In this document: one piece after another, positions 1 to 53,676 of the stretch
Numbering within the stretch: the stretch's first letter is position 1
How the letters are laid out: each line of letters opens with the position of its first letter
NCBI RefSeq assembly: GCF_010015445.1
Contig: NC_053123.1
Location: forward strand, 13,574,434-13,638,433
Source of the DNA: Perca fluviatilis
Taxonomy: Eukaryota > Chordata > Actinopteri > Perciformes > Percidae
Length of the DNA stretch: 64,000 bases
Reading direction: 5' to 3'
Notes under the pieces: generated by a model
The model's input: the letters and a program-made list of their open reading frames with translations, nothing else
What the model was told of the DNA's origin: nothing
Databases searched by the model: none
Position numbers and translations under genes: made by a program

Positions 1-214
1 AGTGGTTCTCAGTCTTTTTTGTGTGACTAGTGCAGTGCCCGTTCGGAACGGGCCGATTGCTTGGTTCCCAGTATTTAATGTTTTTCCCCAGGACTTTATT
101 GTGTAAATTCTCTCAAACATGTGACACAAAATCCAGTTATAAAACGCTTGGTTCCCAGTATTGCTGGTTGCAGCATTGTCAGGTGGTGTGCCCGTTCAAA
201 GTTCAAACTCATCC

Positions 215-262
215 AATGGTAAATGGTAAATGTACTGCATTTATATAGCGCCTTTCGCCCCT
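215..262 (+). repeat. Teleost dispersed repeat fragment (TGCATTTATATAGCGCC type)
   Basis: GGTAAATGTACTGCATTTATATAGCGCC is a phrase I recognise from a very common fish interspersed repeat. Only the short end is present. Confidence 0.55.
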
Positions 263-414
263 CATTGACATCACCCAACATTTTTTTTTTAATGGATTTT
301 AAATTGGTTGTTATTTAACACTATTAATTATATAAGAGAGTATTGTAACATTTTTAATTACAAAACAATGCTAATCATGGAATTGTGTATGTTTGTGCTT
401 TGTCTGTTTTCAGC

Positions 415-745
415 CACGCTAGCGCCATGGCTCTAGTGATGGCATTCTGTTGGTCAGTTGGTAGGTCTACTACTTTGGTCCTGACTGGAACATCTCAACA
501 ACTGTTGGATGGATGTTCATGGTGATCCCCTGACTTTTCCTTTAGCACCATCATGAAGCTGACATTTTTGGATTTAATTTAAATATCTCAAGAACGATTG
601 GATGCATTGCTATACATTTTGGAACAAACACAAGATGAATTGTAACAACTTTGGTGATCCCCTTATCAGGTCAAAATGTCAATTTGTCCAGTACTGGTTA
701 CAGTACCAGTTTATAACCAAAACTTTCCCATTAGCCTCAGCTGTA
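415..745 (+). repeat. High-copy teleost dispersed repeat (copy A)
   Basis: It contains the diagnostic phrases ATCTCAACAACTGTTGGATG, AATTGTAACAACTTTGGTGATCCC (split here) and CCTCAGCTGTACTTTGTG. A second member of the same family is at 63335-63790. The copy is decayed. Confidence 0.65.
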
Positions 746-2359
746 CTTTGTGTTGGTAATTAATTGGTTCTTTTGACAATATATATACACTAAAGATCAG
801 CTTTAAACTACTTACATACCTCTTAAACACAAATATGTGAATATATTTTCTTTGATTAGTATTCTATTCTTTTCCATTAAGTGTATTCTATTCCATTCTA
901 TTCTTTTCTCTAATTGTGCTGACAGAAAGCCATAGTACAGGTATTGAATGGATTGTGAATGCAGTGACTAGTGCTCACTGTAACAGTACCTTGGTTATTG
1001 ACTCCTGTTTTCTCCAGCAGACTTCCCTTTAGTCTTTGTGGACTGCAGAGCTATATGACAAATTGCTCCTTTACACATCCCTTTATGCACAACTACACAG
1101 ACTGCTCAGCAAATGCTTGAAGTACCACCAGCCACAACCCTTCTGCAAGAAACATGAATTCCTTCTTTAAAGCATTTCCTTTCTTTGGGTCTTCTTGTAG
1201 GCTCACGTTTGTCTTTTTCTCTCTCAGCCCTTTGTTTATCTCTGTTTCCGTTCTTTTATACCAATGCCGCATTAATTTGAAGGCAAATACTGCCTCAAAT
1301 AAACATTATTGCTGATATCAATGTCAATATCTAGGAAGAAAGTGGAACAACATAGAACATCAAATATAATCAAAATGGTCGACAGACTTGGATAGCTAAC
1401 TCAATTATCCACAGAAAACGAGCACAGCTGGAGTTAAGGACTTCACATACACAACCTTGTGTATTGATCTTATGGTAAATCAAACCCATTCATCTGTTTC
1501 CCCCACCTTCTGCCCAATATCATCCAAGAGACCATTGAATCTTACTGCCTGTTCCTGCCTCAGGCGATTTATGTGGGTTGATCAATATTTTTCTCCCCTT
1601 TGCATCTGCTTGATCTCTTCTCTAGGCTGTTCTGATCAATCATCTGCTCTCAACATGGGATTTCATTTGCATGTAAGGTTCTGGTCAACACTGGAAATAC
1701 CTGTTGTACAGATCACAATGTCCTTCCAAGTGTAGTGAAATGTGACATTTTTGGAATACTTGCTGTTAGATTATCAGACAAAATTACGCTGCAACGGCTA
1801 CATGATTCAGACTATTTGTCTAACGCTGAACTGGATCTTATCAGATTGATCAGAGCCAACTTTACATCCCTGAAACCTTGCTTGAGTCACACACATCCAA
1901 GGTTTGCTCTTTTCTTTTTCAACCAATTGTGATTTCCACCTGGGCCACTGGCTATATGAGTCATTACACACACACAAATCAATAGGGTTTAATCTAGTGG
2001 CTGTCACCTGCCTGCTAACACCCGAGGACAGTATTTCACACAACCACCTACACACAAACTCACACAAGCTTAGATGTCCTTTCGGAATTGTTGACAGTGA
2101 AGCTGCAGCAGGGATTATGACTGACAAAAAGAGATTTGTGAATGTGACAGATGCAGCGTGTCCTAGAGCCTCCTCTGGTCTGCACACTGTTCATTCTCCT
2201 TTATGAAATATTGCTAACTTTGCAGTTAATAACACTGACATGCTGAGTTTTGACCATACCTCGTCTTCTCTCCTCCCTCCTCAATCCCTATATGTCTCTC
2301 AGCCAGAAGGAGAGACCCCACACCTTGCCCACCCTTCCCTGCTGCTAGCTAGCACCAGC

Positions 2360-44511
<42,152 letters not shown>

Positions 44512-46051
44512 ACACTGGATCTCTGGATTCCTGCTTTGCACCCCGGACATCCTCACCCCGATCCCCTCAAACTTTTCTGCCCACACCTGCCACACCGAGG
44601 CCACCGTCAGCTAAACCACAGCCTCTTAACATCTCCACTTCAACATCCATCACTCAACTCTAAGTAGAGACTCGAATTAGGAGCTACTGTACTTTGATCT
44701 TCTTTATTTTCCAAATATATGCTATTTCTGACTCATTTTCTTTTTGGCCTCTCTCTTTTTGAATGATGTTGCATAGAATAGTTCAGTCTGAGCACTGGTC
44801 ATAAATTAAGTGGTATATACAAAGTGGGGGACCAGGTGTTGGATTAACTGGTCCTGGATCAGTGTTTTGAAGAAGCTGCAGCCTTTTTTCTACATTAAAT
44901 AAGAAGTAATGTGGCCAGCACACCATGCAGCACGTGTTATTTCGCTCAGTAAACATGCGTGCATGGATGCCAAACCCCCTAACAAACCAAGTATCCTTAC
45001 TGCAAGTCATTCTTGTCATCCGATATATAATATATTTAACAAATATATATAGAAACATGTATAAAACCTTCTTTGCCATCTACATGTCCTAAAAAACATT
45101 TTAAAAGGAAGTGACAATATGGCTATAAAATATACCTGTAAAATTGCATTACTGCAAAAACTAGGTCATGTTATGACAAGCATGTATTGATTCTAATATT
45201 AAAAGAGGCTATTTTGTAATCTAAAAGGATTTTAGTAAGTTATTTCCTCAATTATTGGATAAAGATTAAACAAGTTCATGTTTTGTAGTTATTAGTTGTT
45301 TACAGTGTATTGCTTGGTGACAATGTCAGACAGCTGATTTGGTGTTGCTAAGGAAGACATCTCAGTCCTGTTGAAGAGCATCATACACGTTGTACCTGCT
45401 CAGTAGTTCAATATAGACGCCTGTTTATACATCAGAACACTAATCAACACCGGAGCTCATTCCACAAACCTACAGCGAAAGGCAGATATTGAGCTCACAG
45501 ACGTTCCTCCGCTAGCACAGGCTGATGTTGGACTCATCAGGACTGTCTGTTGACGCTACGAATGCAACCTGAGATTTAGCAGAAGATGCCGCTACTCTGA
45601 AATCTGTCTGTGTGTGTGCGTTTGGTGCAGATCCCATGCCGTTTTACGACGTATGCTAACGTATCTGGATGTTTTGTTGCAATATGTGGGAGAAGAAAGT
45701 TGGAAAAAAAATATTTTGAAAAATCCATTAAAAAAGACAAATCATGAAGAAAAATAAAAAGGCAGAGGGAACTCTGAACCTGTTAAATCTGTTAGAAAAA
45801 AGTGTTTGGGTGGTCTAGTTTCTTTTTCAGCCACCATTTGTGGTATATCCTGCCTCCTGCCTAATTACTGCCCTCACCTGCGATTGTTTGTTTGCTTCTG
45901 TGTTTTTTCTGCATACCCCATCTGCGTGTGCCCCCTTCCCACCTCCTGCTCCACCCTACAGCAACTGTAAATGTATTTAAAAGGTCAAGTAGATGTACGC
46001 AGTTTTTCTCTTGTTGATATGACACCAATTACAATAATTAATGCGAATAAA
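44512..46051 (+). other. map2: map2 3' untranslated region with candidate poly(A) signals
   Basis: Non-coding sequence follows the TGA. AATAAA hexamers occur at 45753-45758 and 46046-46051; either could end the transcript, giving a 3'UTR of about 1.27 or 1.55 kb. The sequence is AT-rich without an open frame of interest. Confidence 0.6.
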
Positions 46052-46184
46052 AAGGACAAAAAGTGATACTGGAGTACCGTTTTCTATTTAGATTACAAGC
46101 CATAATGTTAATAGTCAGAAGTTTGATTTTGGAAATATGCTTATATGCTCTCATGTTAACAGTTGTATGAGAAGATCAATACCA

Positions 46185-46440
46185 CTCATGTCTGTACGGT
46201 AAACATGAAGCTACAGCCAGCAGACGATTGGCTTAGCTTAGCATAAAGAACAGAAACAGGGAAACCGCTAGCCTGGCTCTGTCCAAAGGTAACAAAATCC
46301 AGCTACTAGCACTTCTAAAGCTTACTAATCAACGCAATTTATCAATTGCAAACAATTTGTTTAACCTACAAAAAACGTACCAAGCTCATCGACTATTAGC
46401 TGTAGCTTTATATTTGACGGAAAGACACGAGAGTGGTAAC
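46185..46440 (+). repeat. Teleost dispersed repeat (TTAGCTTAGCATAAAGA type) in the map2-myl1 gap
   Basis: Contains AGCTACAGCCAGCAGACGAT, GGCTTAGCTTAGCATAAAGA and GAAACCGCTAGCCTGGCTCT, the hallmark of a very common fish repeat. It lies between the two convergent poly(A) signals and fills most of the intergenic gap. Confidence 0.75.
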
Positions 46441-46568
46441 ACTCTTTTCATCTAATTCTCTGCAAGAAACCTATTCTGTCATGCATCTGTCTGAATTAAT
46501 TAAGCAAGTGATTTGCATCACATAAATAGAGTCAGAAATTTGGAAATAAAACTGGAGTTTGTGAAAAG

Positions 46569-47081
46569 TTTATTGTGGCAGAAGGTACAATTAGGTAAGA
46601 CCTAAGGATGGATTGGGTGAAAAGTGGATTCATTTTGATGGCCAGTCCTGGTCCAAACCAGTCACTTTACTGGCAGATAGAGAGCCAGCCAGACTGTTAG
46701 TTACAGGAAGGGGAGGTCATCTCCATCCCACCTTCCCCTCACACTCGAAAATCAGTGATGATAGAATCCCCAATGAGACAGGGGGACTTGGGTGAAGATG
46801 AGCAAAGAAACATCTCATGGGAAATCAGGATGGCTTCCCAAAAAGCAGGAGGAGAGAGAGAAAAAAAAAGCACCAGTTGGACAAAAGGGGGAAAAAAAGA
46901 GTAGAACAAAACAAAAGAAGGGTTCAGGAAATGACATCCCATAGTCCTTAGTTCCCCCTGCTTCCTCAGGTGGTACAGGAAACAGCGAGTGGATGTCGTG
47001 ACACCATGGGGTCTGCACATTTACGATGCTCACCACTACAGTGGCAGGGTCCTTACACAGACATGATGTGCTTGACAAAGG
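46569..47081 (-). CDS. myl1: myl1 terminal exon: [13 protein letters not shown] (47081-47053) plus 3'UTR
   Basis: The exon starts after ATCTGCAG and encodes AFVKHIMSV, then TAA at 47055-47053. Bases below 47053 are 3'UTR. An AATAAA signal on the minus strand (TTTATT at 46569-46574) lies about 480 nt after the stop and is the likely poly(A) signal. Confidence 0.88.
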
Positions 47082-50000
47082 CTGCAGATGAAGACCAGGG
47101 CAGCACACAGAGAAGACAGAAGAGAGGGAATAAGGAGTGAGTGAGGAGAACAATAAGTCAACTTTCCAATAAAATCAGTTAAAGGATTTGTTAACTTGAA
47201 AATGCACTTCTATAGATGATATAAAACAGTTTACTACAGCACAATAAAATGTGTTTGGTCTGGTTTATGCACCACACGGAATACTGTGTATTTAATTTAT
47301 TGGAATATCTGTCACTTTCTGCATTGAGTATGCATTTAAAGGGGCACTCCAGCAATTTAGTAATGCACTTCCATAAAGATGGGAGACTTAGAGATGAGAT
47401 GAGTCCCCCACAGGGCATGAAATTAACACCCGCCTACCCGCCAAATGCGGGTGAATTTTGCAATTGGCGGGTAAGACTGTCAATCTACCTGCCACTTTGG
47501 CGGGTAGCCAATGAGAATTGAATGATTCAGATGCGTAACTATCGGTAAGCAGGGTACGCGGGTCAAATTTATTTCCTTGTTTATGTTATGAAGACGAGAC
47601 GTGTGTGTGACTCGAACATCTCACATTTACCAACAAAACGTACAGCGAAAGACCGTGCAACACATTTCAGACTGTCCTGCCAACATGTAGACATTGTAAC
47701 GTCAATGTACGCTGTAACGATTTTTCACTCTTAAGTCTCTGAAAGTTGCTGCTGTTTCATCTTGTCAGCTGTCTGCAGCGGGCGGGCCTGTTGCTCTGTT
47801 TCCCCCGCGACTGACGCGCACACACACACACACACACACAAACACACACAATCACACACACACACAATCACACACGGTGGATGCAGGAAAAAACGCAGAT
47901 GAGACCTACAGGATGACCTAAATTGAGGACAGCTACTTTATTGTAAGTGCAATGATAAGTTAAAGTCCAATATGAAACCGTATGAATGTGAGTCCCAGCC
48001 CAGGTTAGGAAATTAACTAACAATGTAAAGGTCAACAAGCCACTGACACATATGTTCATATTTGATTCATTCAATAAATTATTATTTTGTGTCTTAAATC
48101 CACCAGCCGTTTTCATATTATACCAACATCATCATCCCGAGCCTTTTTGGTAAGGTTCCTAGAAAATCTCAGCCCAGAGTAATTAATTAATAGTACTAAT
48201 TATTATTCTCCCCAAAACAAGTTTCCTTTTTATTTATTTTTTTATTTTTAAGAACTATACAAAAAAAAATTTTTTTTGTTGTTGTGGTGCACGTAGGCTA
48301 CTCCTGATTTTGTCAGTCATCTCATCTCTTATATGCTGTGGCGTAACGAGTTAACACGGACCCCTATGCAGGATTATCAAGGCGGGCCCCCCTACTACAG
48401 CACGTGATGACGGCGCAATGTCCATGAGTAGGCTACCATGAATAGGACAGGACAGGATCATAGAGACACAGCAAGTCCTGGCTGGTAAAAAGTCACTTTG
48501 GCAGGTGGATTTAAAACTCCACCTGCCAAAGTGGCTGGTGGTCAAAAAAGTTAACTTCATGCCCTGGTCCCCCATCTTTAATTATAAAATAATGGAAAAA
48601 TTGAAGCAGCAGAAGTTAAGGTTATTAGTCTAGGCTCAAGTATGGCTTTAGTATGGCTCAAGTATGGCTAAAATGCGGACTACTTTCCCAAACCCCAAAA
48701 CCCTCTTTTTTTTTATTCTTTTTTCTTCAAATTTGTAAAGCTCCCTAAAAGAGCCAAAGAAGACTTTGACAGACTAAGTGGTTTTCTCCAGAGTAACTGT
48801 AAACTAAAATTTTACAGGGGTAAAAAATGGTGCAGTGCCACCTTAAAATAATATAAGCATTTTTCTTTAATGTGTTGAATAATACACATAAAAAAGTGTC
48901 AAATAAAAAAAGTGTGTTGTATCAGCATAAATTATTAGCTATAATGTTGCAATTTGTGGCTCACCCTCATAGTTGATACAGCCGTTCTCGTCCTCCTGTC
49001 CTGTCATAAGAGCATCAATCTCAGCCTCATTCATCTTCTCTCCTATAGGGGGAGGCAGAGGACAACCAGTATTAATTACACACACTGACACACACACACA
49101 CACACACACACATTCACGTAGAGAGACAGCAGTGCCCTTAGCCTGACTCACCCAGTGTTGACAGAACAATACGCAGCTCAGCACCCATCACTGTGCCGTT
49201 GCCCTCCTTGTCGAAGACGCGCAGACCCTCAACGTAGTCCTCAAATTGTGCCTTGTTTGGGCTGTTGATGATGGACTGGAGCATAGGCAGGAAACCCTCG
49301 AAGTCGACTCTCTTGCTGACCATGTCTGCATGAAAGGAGACAGAAGTTCCATCCACAGGTGAATGAGCCGGGCAGGTTTTAGACAACAGGCACCACATTT
49401 TCAGCATCAAAAATATATCTCCACCTTTCTTCTACAGGCACTACTTCTCTCTTCTATAATTCTTTTTGGTATTTTTGACTGTGCCACAGTATAGAGTAAG
49501 GCACAGTTCTGGTTCTGTAAGTAATGACTAAGCTCTAACTATACTGTTTTTTTTAAAGGTGGAGATTTTGACTTCTGTATTTTCTTCATTTCTGAGACAT
49601 TTTTGTGACAGATCTGCTCCATGTGTCTTCTCTATATCTATAAACACTGATTTCAACAGAAAGAAAAACAGCTGATTTGACTGAACATAATATGACATAA
49701 AAGCAGATATTAATAATGTCTTCCTTCTAATAAATACCTACTTTAAAGTTGCACCAAAAAATTTATGAGATTAATGAAAGCTGAGCCATGCATTCCTGAT
49801 TACTGCACACACGCTAGACATCACCTCAGACAAACCTGCCCTATGAGCTACTGATTGGTTATAACTGTTTATTTAAAAGTGCTGCAAGTAATGACTATAA
49901 CGCACACTGCAGATCATACTGATGTCCATTCAAAAATCATACATTTTAATATTATCGTTAGAAGGAGTAGAAATAATATCTTGTATGTCCTGAAATCTGC

Positions 50001-51455
50001 AGTAATCTTTCTGTTCCAAGAAGAATTAAACGATTTGGGAATACTGGCATTTCTTTGGAATTATTTTGCATGAAATTATCAAATTTAAACATAACAAATA
50101 GTACAAAACATCTGAAGGTTACAAATGCTGGATATATAGCTTACCATCAGCGGAGGGGGTTCCGAGCAGTTTGGCCACCTCCTTGTTGGTGGGGTTCTGT
50201 CCCAGAGCGCGCATGATGTCAGCGATCTGGTTGTAAGCCACCTTGTTGTCACCCACCCTGTCAAACAGACCAAAGGCCTCCCTGTAGTCTGCACAGTGGA
50301 GGGACAAGAGGATATCAACACCTTAATGAATCCAGTATTTTCATATTCATGAACTGGTTTCTGCTTGTAAGGTGTTAAGCAGTGAGTATGTGAATGGCTA
50401 AACTGCACCTTGTGATGTCATCATTTTGTACAATATATTTTTATAGTCTTGCTTAAGGGATTTTTATTATTCAGCAGCATTTTACATTTAATTGCATACA
50501 CTTGGCTAACACGTATTGGTATGTTTTTGTTATTAATGTGTTTTAAAATACTTTTTTTTATTTTCCTGCAAAGTCATATATATATTTGTATTCATGTATT
50601 TCTCTGAATGATTTGTACATGCGACAGGAAGATGTTTGTTAAATAAGTAAATTTGTGGTGTCTTGTAATCCCATGTGGGATGGGACAAAATGTTTGACAT
50701 GACACAGAAATAAAACATAACTAACTAACTAACTAACTAACTAACATATCATATCATGTCGCATTTTGATAATTAACATCCTTTAAGGTGTAATAACCTA
50801 TGCAGCTCCATCTCCAACTTCAAAATGTATTTTGAATTAATTGTATACAGTATCTCTGCATTTTCTATAGTATGTGTTAAATGCGTTTTTCCCGCTATTT
50901 AAGACCATGGTTTGCATTTCACTAAGTATAGCTGTGGCTGTTGCACGCCTGCCAGCAGGTGGAGGCAGCTCCTCTACAAACAATGGAAATATACAAGGGC
51001 AACATATACAGTAACAAGGGCAAGACGTCTCTATAGCTGACTCCTGCCAAGCTCTGTCACCACTCATACTATTTCTATCACAGCTGTCTGTCTCTCTCTC
51101 TCCCTCCCTGTCTCTCTTTCTTTCTCTCTCTCTCTCTCTCAGCACCGCTATTGGCTCCTTTAAAAGACCACCTTGGAATTGACAAACATAGCTGAGAATA
51201 TGAGCCCCCTCCTTTTAAAGGCAAGGCCCTCTGGGGGTGAGCTGAGTAAAAGTAGGGAATGCTGACTGCAGTGTAACTAGCAGCCGTCAGACGACAGGTC
51301 TGGTCAGGTGGTGTCCTGTCCAGTGTCACATGGGACCATTGCACAATTGCACAATACACTACTTTTTATCCACTATTACTTGAAACTGTTGCATTGACAA
51401 CAGCTAACAATCATTTGATGTGTAGATTTTTTTTATTTTATATATATATATTTTT

Positions 51456-51507
<52 letters not shown>

Positions 51508-53137
51508 CTAGCAAGGCATTCAGTCAAGGAACTATGATTTTGTTTAAAAGACGGTTTCTTTGTGATGTTAGAGTTTTTATTTGTTTCAACCAAGAAATGT
51601 CAAGAATGCCAAAAGACAAAAATGCCAGCGGTGACCATCTGTCATGATCACTTTAAGTACTCTACATTGTTTTACTCTCAGATGTTTAAGTCTCTTGCAT
51701 AGTTGTGCATGTGAATATAATAATAATAACTTTATTTGATATAGCTCCTTTTACAGACAAAGTCACAAAGATAAACATTTGTAAAAAATACAGTAAGATC
51801 CAACAGAAAAGCAAGAAAAAAATTATTGAAAGAACTATGAAAATCATTTAAAAGATTAAAACCTATAAGCCAAAGTTACAAACATGAGTCAAAAGCGAAT
51901 TTAAACAAGTGCGTCTTCAGCTGCTTTTTAAAAGCTTCAACAGAGACTGCAGAACGTAAGACAATAGGAAGGGCGTTCCACAGGTTAGGAGCCACTGCTT
52001 CAAAGGAACAGTCTGCTTTACTTTTTAAGCGAGTGCGTGGGACCACCAGTAATCCCTGGTTAGACTAATATATCTTAAATATATAATATAATTAAGATAG
52101 GGATTTGTTGAGTTTTATGTATGGAGTGTCACGCAAAGGTAAAATGAGGTGTACTTACCATCAATCTGGTCTGGGGTGAATTCAATCTAGATGCAAATAC
52201 AAAGCAGCCAAATTAGTATAACCCAAACAAATGCATGAGTTTTGACAGATAATTTAATCAACACAAGTGCTTGTATTCAAAAGGCCATCATAACCAGTCA
52301 ATTACACTTAATCTAAACTAATTTATCAGGTCTACACTAGGATTGAATTTGTCTCTTAGCCAAAATTAGCTTCACATAGTGGCACCCGATCAGTGGAGGT
52401 CCATCTTTAGCTACATTAACATGTCCACATTTGGTGTCACCCTGCATAGCCATCATACATTAGTCACCAATTTATTAGTCCAATCCAGAGAGCAGGGGGC
52501 GTGGTCTAAACCATAGTGAGCTATCCATGGTTCTAGTCATTCTCCTCAGTCATCTGTACAACTACAAGTATAGTCCTTTAAACCCTAAGGCTCTCTCTTA
52601 ACAGTGAATCTACTAATAGATGTTCATATACATTTTAAACTCTGGTTAGGATTGTTTTTGTACCAGGCCATGTCAAGGTGATAATGGATGTGAATTAAAC
52701 AGAGACAAAAAAAAAACAATTTAATTAAGATTTTGACCACAACCACCAACAACATAATAATTTTTCTAGCATGTGATGTACAATCAAGGTTGCCCTTTGT
52801 GCTATTCTCACGCTCCTTCAAATGTGTGAAATATAAATGAATACAATTGCTTGTTTTCTCTGGGGCCACACTTAAGTACCCCTCTGGGAACCACTAAAGT
52901 CGGTCTACGTTTGTCATGCAACTCTGAGTGTGAATAGCAAAGTCAAATCTCCGTCCTATCTCCATCCCCGTCTATAGCATTAGGCTCCTCGTGCATTTAC
53001 GGTCATTGTACCTTGACGGCGGACAGGTCGACAGCGGCAGGTGGTGGAGGAGCTTCTGGCTCTGGTGCCGGTGCCGGTGCAGGTGCAGGTTCGGCCTTCT
53101 TGGCGGGAGCCGCCTTAGCGTCCTTCTTGGGTGCCAT
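47053..53137 (-). CDS. myl1: Fast skeletal myosin alkali (essential) light chain 1, whole gene model
   Basis: The protein binds the neck of fast-muscle myosin heavy chain. Coding exons on the minus strand are 53137-53012, 52186-52159, 50288-50145, 49325-49152, 49042-48965 and 47081-47053, totalling 579 nt and 192 aa. Exon sizes (28, 144, 174, 78) and phases match my recollection of vertebrate MYL1. The MLC1-type N terminus is [20 protein letters not shown], a Lys/Ala/Pro actin-binding arm. EF-hand folds follow, with the signatures [11 protein letters not shown] and [18 protein letters not shown], ending AFVKHIMSV. The MLC3f alternative start exon used in mammals was not found in intron 1. The gene is convergent with map2, about 0.5 kb from its end. 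Confidence 0.96.
47340..48842. mobile_element. Outer TTAA-type MITE, split by a nested hAT element
   Basis: Left end AGGGGCACTCCAGCAATTTA and right end, read inverted, GGTGGCACTGCACCATTTTT share most bases. Both are abutted by TTAA (47336-47339 and 48843-48846). Removing the insert at 47411-48566 leaves an element of about 340 bp. It lies in the last myl1 intron (47082-48964). Confidence 0.65.
47411..48566. mobile_element. Non-autonomous hAT transposon with 8-bp target duplication
   Basis: Terminal inverted repeats CAGGGCATGAAATTAACA and (inverted) CAGGGCATGAAGTTAACT are flanked on both sides by GTCCCCCA (47403-47410 and 48567-48574). Eight-base duplications and CAG-type ends are hAT hallmarks. 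There is no transposase frame. A mirrored ACTTTGGCGGGTAG-like motif recurs near both ends, and a (CA)n tract lies at 47818-47875. Confidence 0.88.
48965..49042 (-). CDS. myl1: myl1 exon: [20 protein letters not shown]
   Basis: This 78-nt exon encodes [20 protein letters not shown], then GCINYE, forming the last EF-hand. Phase is 1-1, with acceptor CCCTATAG and donor GTGAGC. Confidence 0.96.
49152..49325 (-). CDS. myl1: myl1 exon: central region and EF-hand 3
   Basis: This 174-nt exon encodes [20 protein letters not shown], then [20 protein letters not shown] and [19 protein letters not shown]. The [16 protein letters not shown] block is diagnostic of the family. Phase is 1-1. Confidence 0.97.
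49326..50144. other. myl1 intron: nothing recognised
   Basis: AT-rich intron between the 174-nt and 144-nt exons, without repeats I can name. Confidence 0.6.
50145..50288 (-). CDS. myl1: myl1 exon: first EF-hand
   Basis: This 144-nt exon encodes [20 protein letters not shown], then [20 protein letters not shown] and LLGTPSAD. It has EF-hand form but has lost calcium-ligating residues, as is normal for essential light chains. Phase is 1-1. Splice sites are CTGTGCAG and GTAAGC. Confidence 0.96.
50717..50744 (+). repeat. (CTAA)7 microsatellite
   Basis: Seven tandem CTAA copies follow AAATAAAACATAA. This could be the tail of an old retroposon lying upstream (about 50530-50716), but I cannot name the family. 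Confidence 0.8.
51087..51141 (+). repeat. (CT)n-rich tract
   Basis: Interrupted CT dinucleotides. Confidence 0.9.
51435..51507. repeat. (AT)n microsatellite
   Basis: AT run interrupted by poly(T). Confidence 0.95.
51718..52065 (+). repeat. Teleost dispersed repeat (ATAATAATAACTTTATTTGATATAG type)
   Basis: Starts AATAATAATAACTTTATTTG and continues to GGAAGGGCGTTCCACAGGTT and GCCACTGCTTCAAAGGAACA, the order of a common fish repeat of retroposon origin. Confidence 0.6.
52159..52186 (-). CDS. myl1: myl1 28-nt micro-exon (IEFTPDQID)
   Basis: This very small exon has acceptor TGCATCTAG and donor GTAAGTA. It encodes IEFTPDQID plus one base and matches the 28-nt MLC1-specific exon of other vertebrates. 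It is too short for ordinary ORF detection but is required to keep frame. Confidence 0.92.
52187..53011. other. myl1 intron 1: no MLC3f start exon seen
   Basis: In mammals the alternative MLC3f promoter and first exon lie in this intron. No minus-strand ATG followed by an MSFS-like sequence with a donor was found. Zebrafish has a separate mlc3-type gene, which would explain the absence. Confidence 0.55.
53012..53137 (-). CDS. myl1: myl1 exon 1 coding part: Ala/Pro-rich N-terminal arm
   Basis: Forty-two codons run from ATG (53137) to VDLSAVK, then donor GTACAA. The residues Lys4-Lys5 and the AP repeat form the MLC1-specific extension that contacts actin; here it has four AP pairs followed by EPEAPPPPA. 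The start context GAAATGG is favourable. Confidence 0.95.
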
Positions 53138-53257
53138 TTCAACTGATAGTAGAGGTACGGTGTTCCTGAAGCACAGACAATTCCCGGTTCGGATGACAAC
53201 ACAAGGCGTGTAGCACAGAGTGGAGGGGACTCGGAGCAAGAAATCACCCCTGGGGCG

Positions 53258-53266
53258 TATATATAT
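53258..53266 (-). promoter_or_regulatory. myl1: myl1 TATA box
   Basis: An ATATATATA run lies about 120 bp before the start codon on the minus strand. With TATA spacing of about 30 bp, transcription would begin near 53230, giving a 5'UTR of about 95 nt directly joined to the coding exon. Strong TATA promoters are usual for fast-muscle structural genes. Confidence 0.55.
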
Positions 53267-53633
53267 GAGGCTATGTTTCCTCTTGACCCCCGTCAACGCT
53301 GTCCCCGTGTAAGGATTGGATGGCGGGTGGAAGGGGGTGTGTGTGATTGCGGATGGGTCTTCTCTAAACATAGAATATTCTGCTGCGGGACAGACAGTAA
53401 TTATTTACGCGACATATCTAATAAAGAACGAAAACACGGAAAGGCGTGGAAGGTTACCTGGGGACACGCGATAGGCTATCCTGCGGACCACAAGTAAACA
53501 GTTCCACTTTTACGCACAGGTTTACGCACCATTACGCACGACCCATCTGAGAAACATTCTCGGCTATTTCAGGATGGTTTAGTGCTGTAAAATGTGTAGA
53601 TGTTAAAAGACGAATAATATTGTGCTCATTTAT

Positions 53634-53676
53634 CAAATTAGATTACATAGAAGTCAACTCTATGTAATCTAATTTA
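53634..53676. repeat. Perfect inverted repeat, 16-17 bp arms
   Basis: AAATTAGATTACATAGA (53635-53651) is mirrored exactly by TCTATGTAATCTAATTT (53659-53675) across a 7-nt loop, about 400 bp upstream of the myl1 TATA box. Confidence 0.95.

Larger units (their letters stand above)
1..2302. other. Upstream of first map2 coding exon: no coding gene
   Basis: This is probably map2 5' intron or promoter-distal sequence. It holds a 17-bp direct repeat (59-75 and 146-162), a teleost repeat at 215-262 and a dispersed repeat at 415-745. The rest is AT-rich. Small open frames here have no recognisable similarity. Confidence 0.6.
50289..52158. other. myl1 intron: microsatellites and a repeat
   Basis: Contains a (CTAA)n tail (50717-50744), a CT-rich tract (51087-51141), (AT)n (51435-51507) and a dispersed repeat (51718-52065). 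Confidence 0.65.

Noticed and set aside
2240..2359. In-frame extension upstream of the map2 ATG
   Set aside because: The acceptor at 2302 and the pyrimidine tract show 2240-2302 is intron; ATG 2360 has the better context and matches mammalian N termini.
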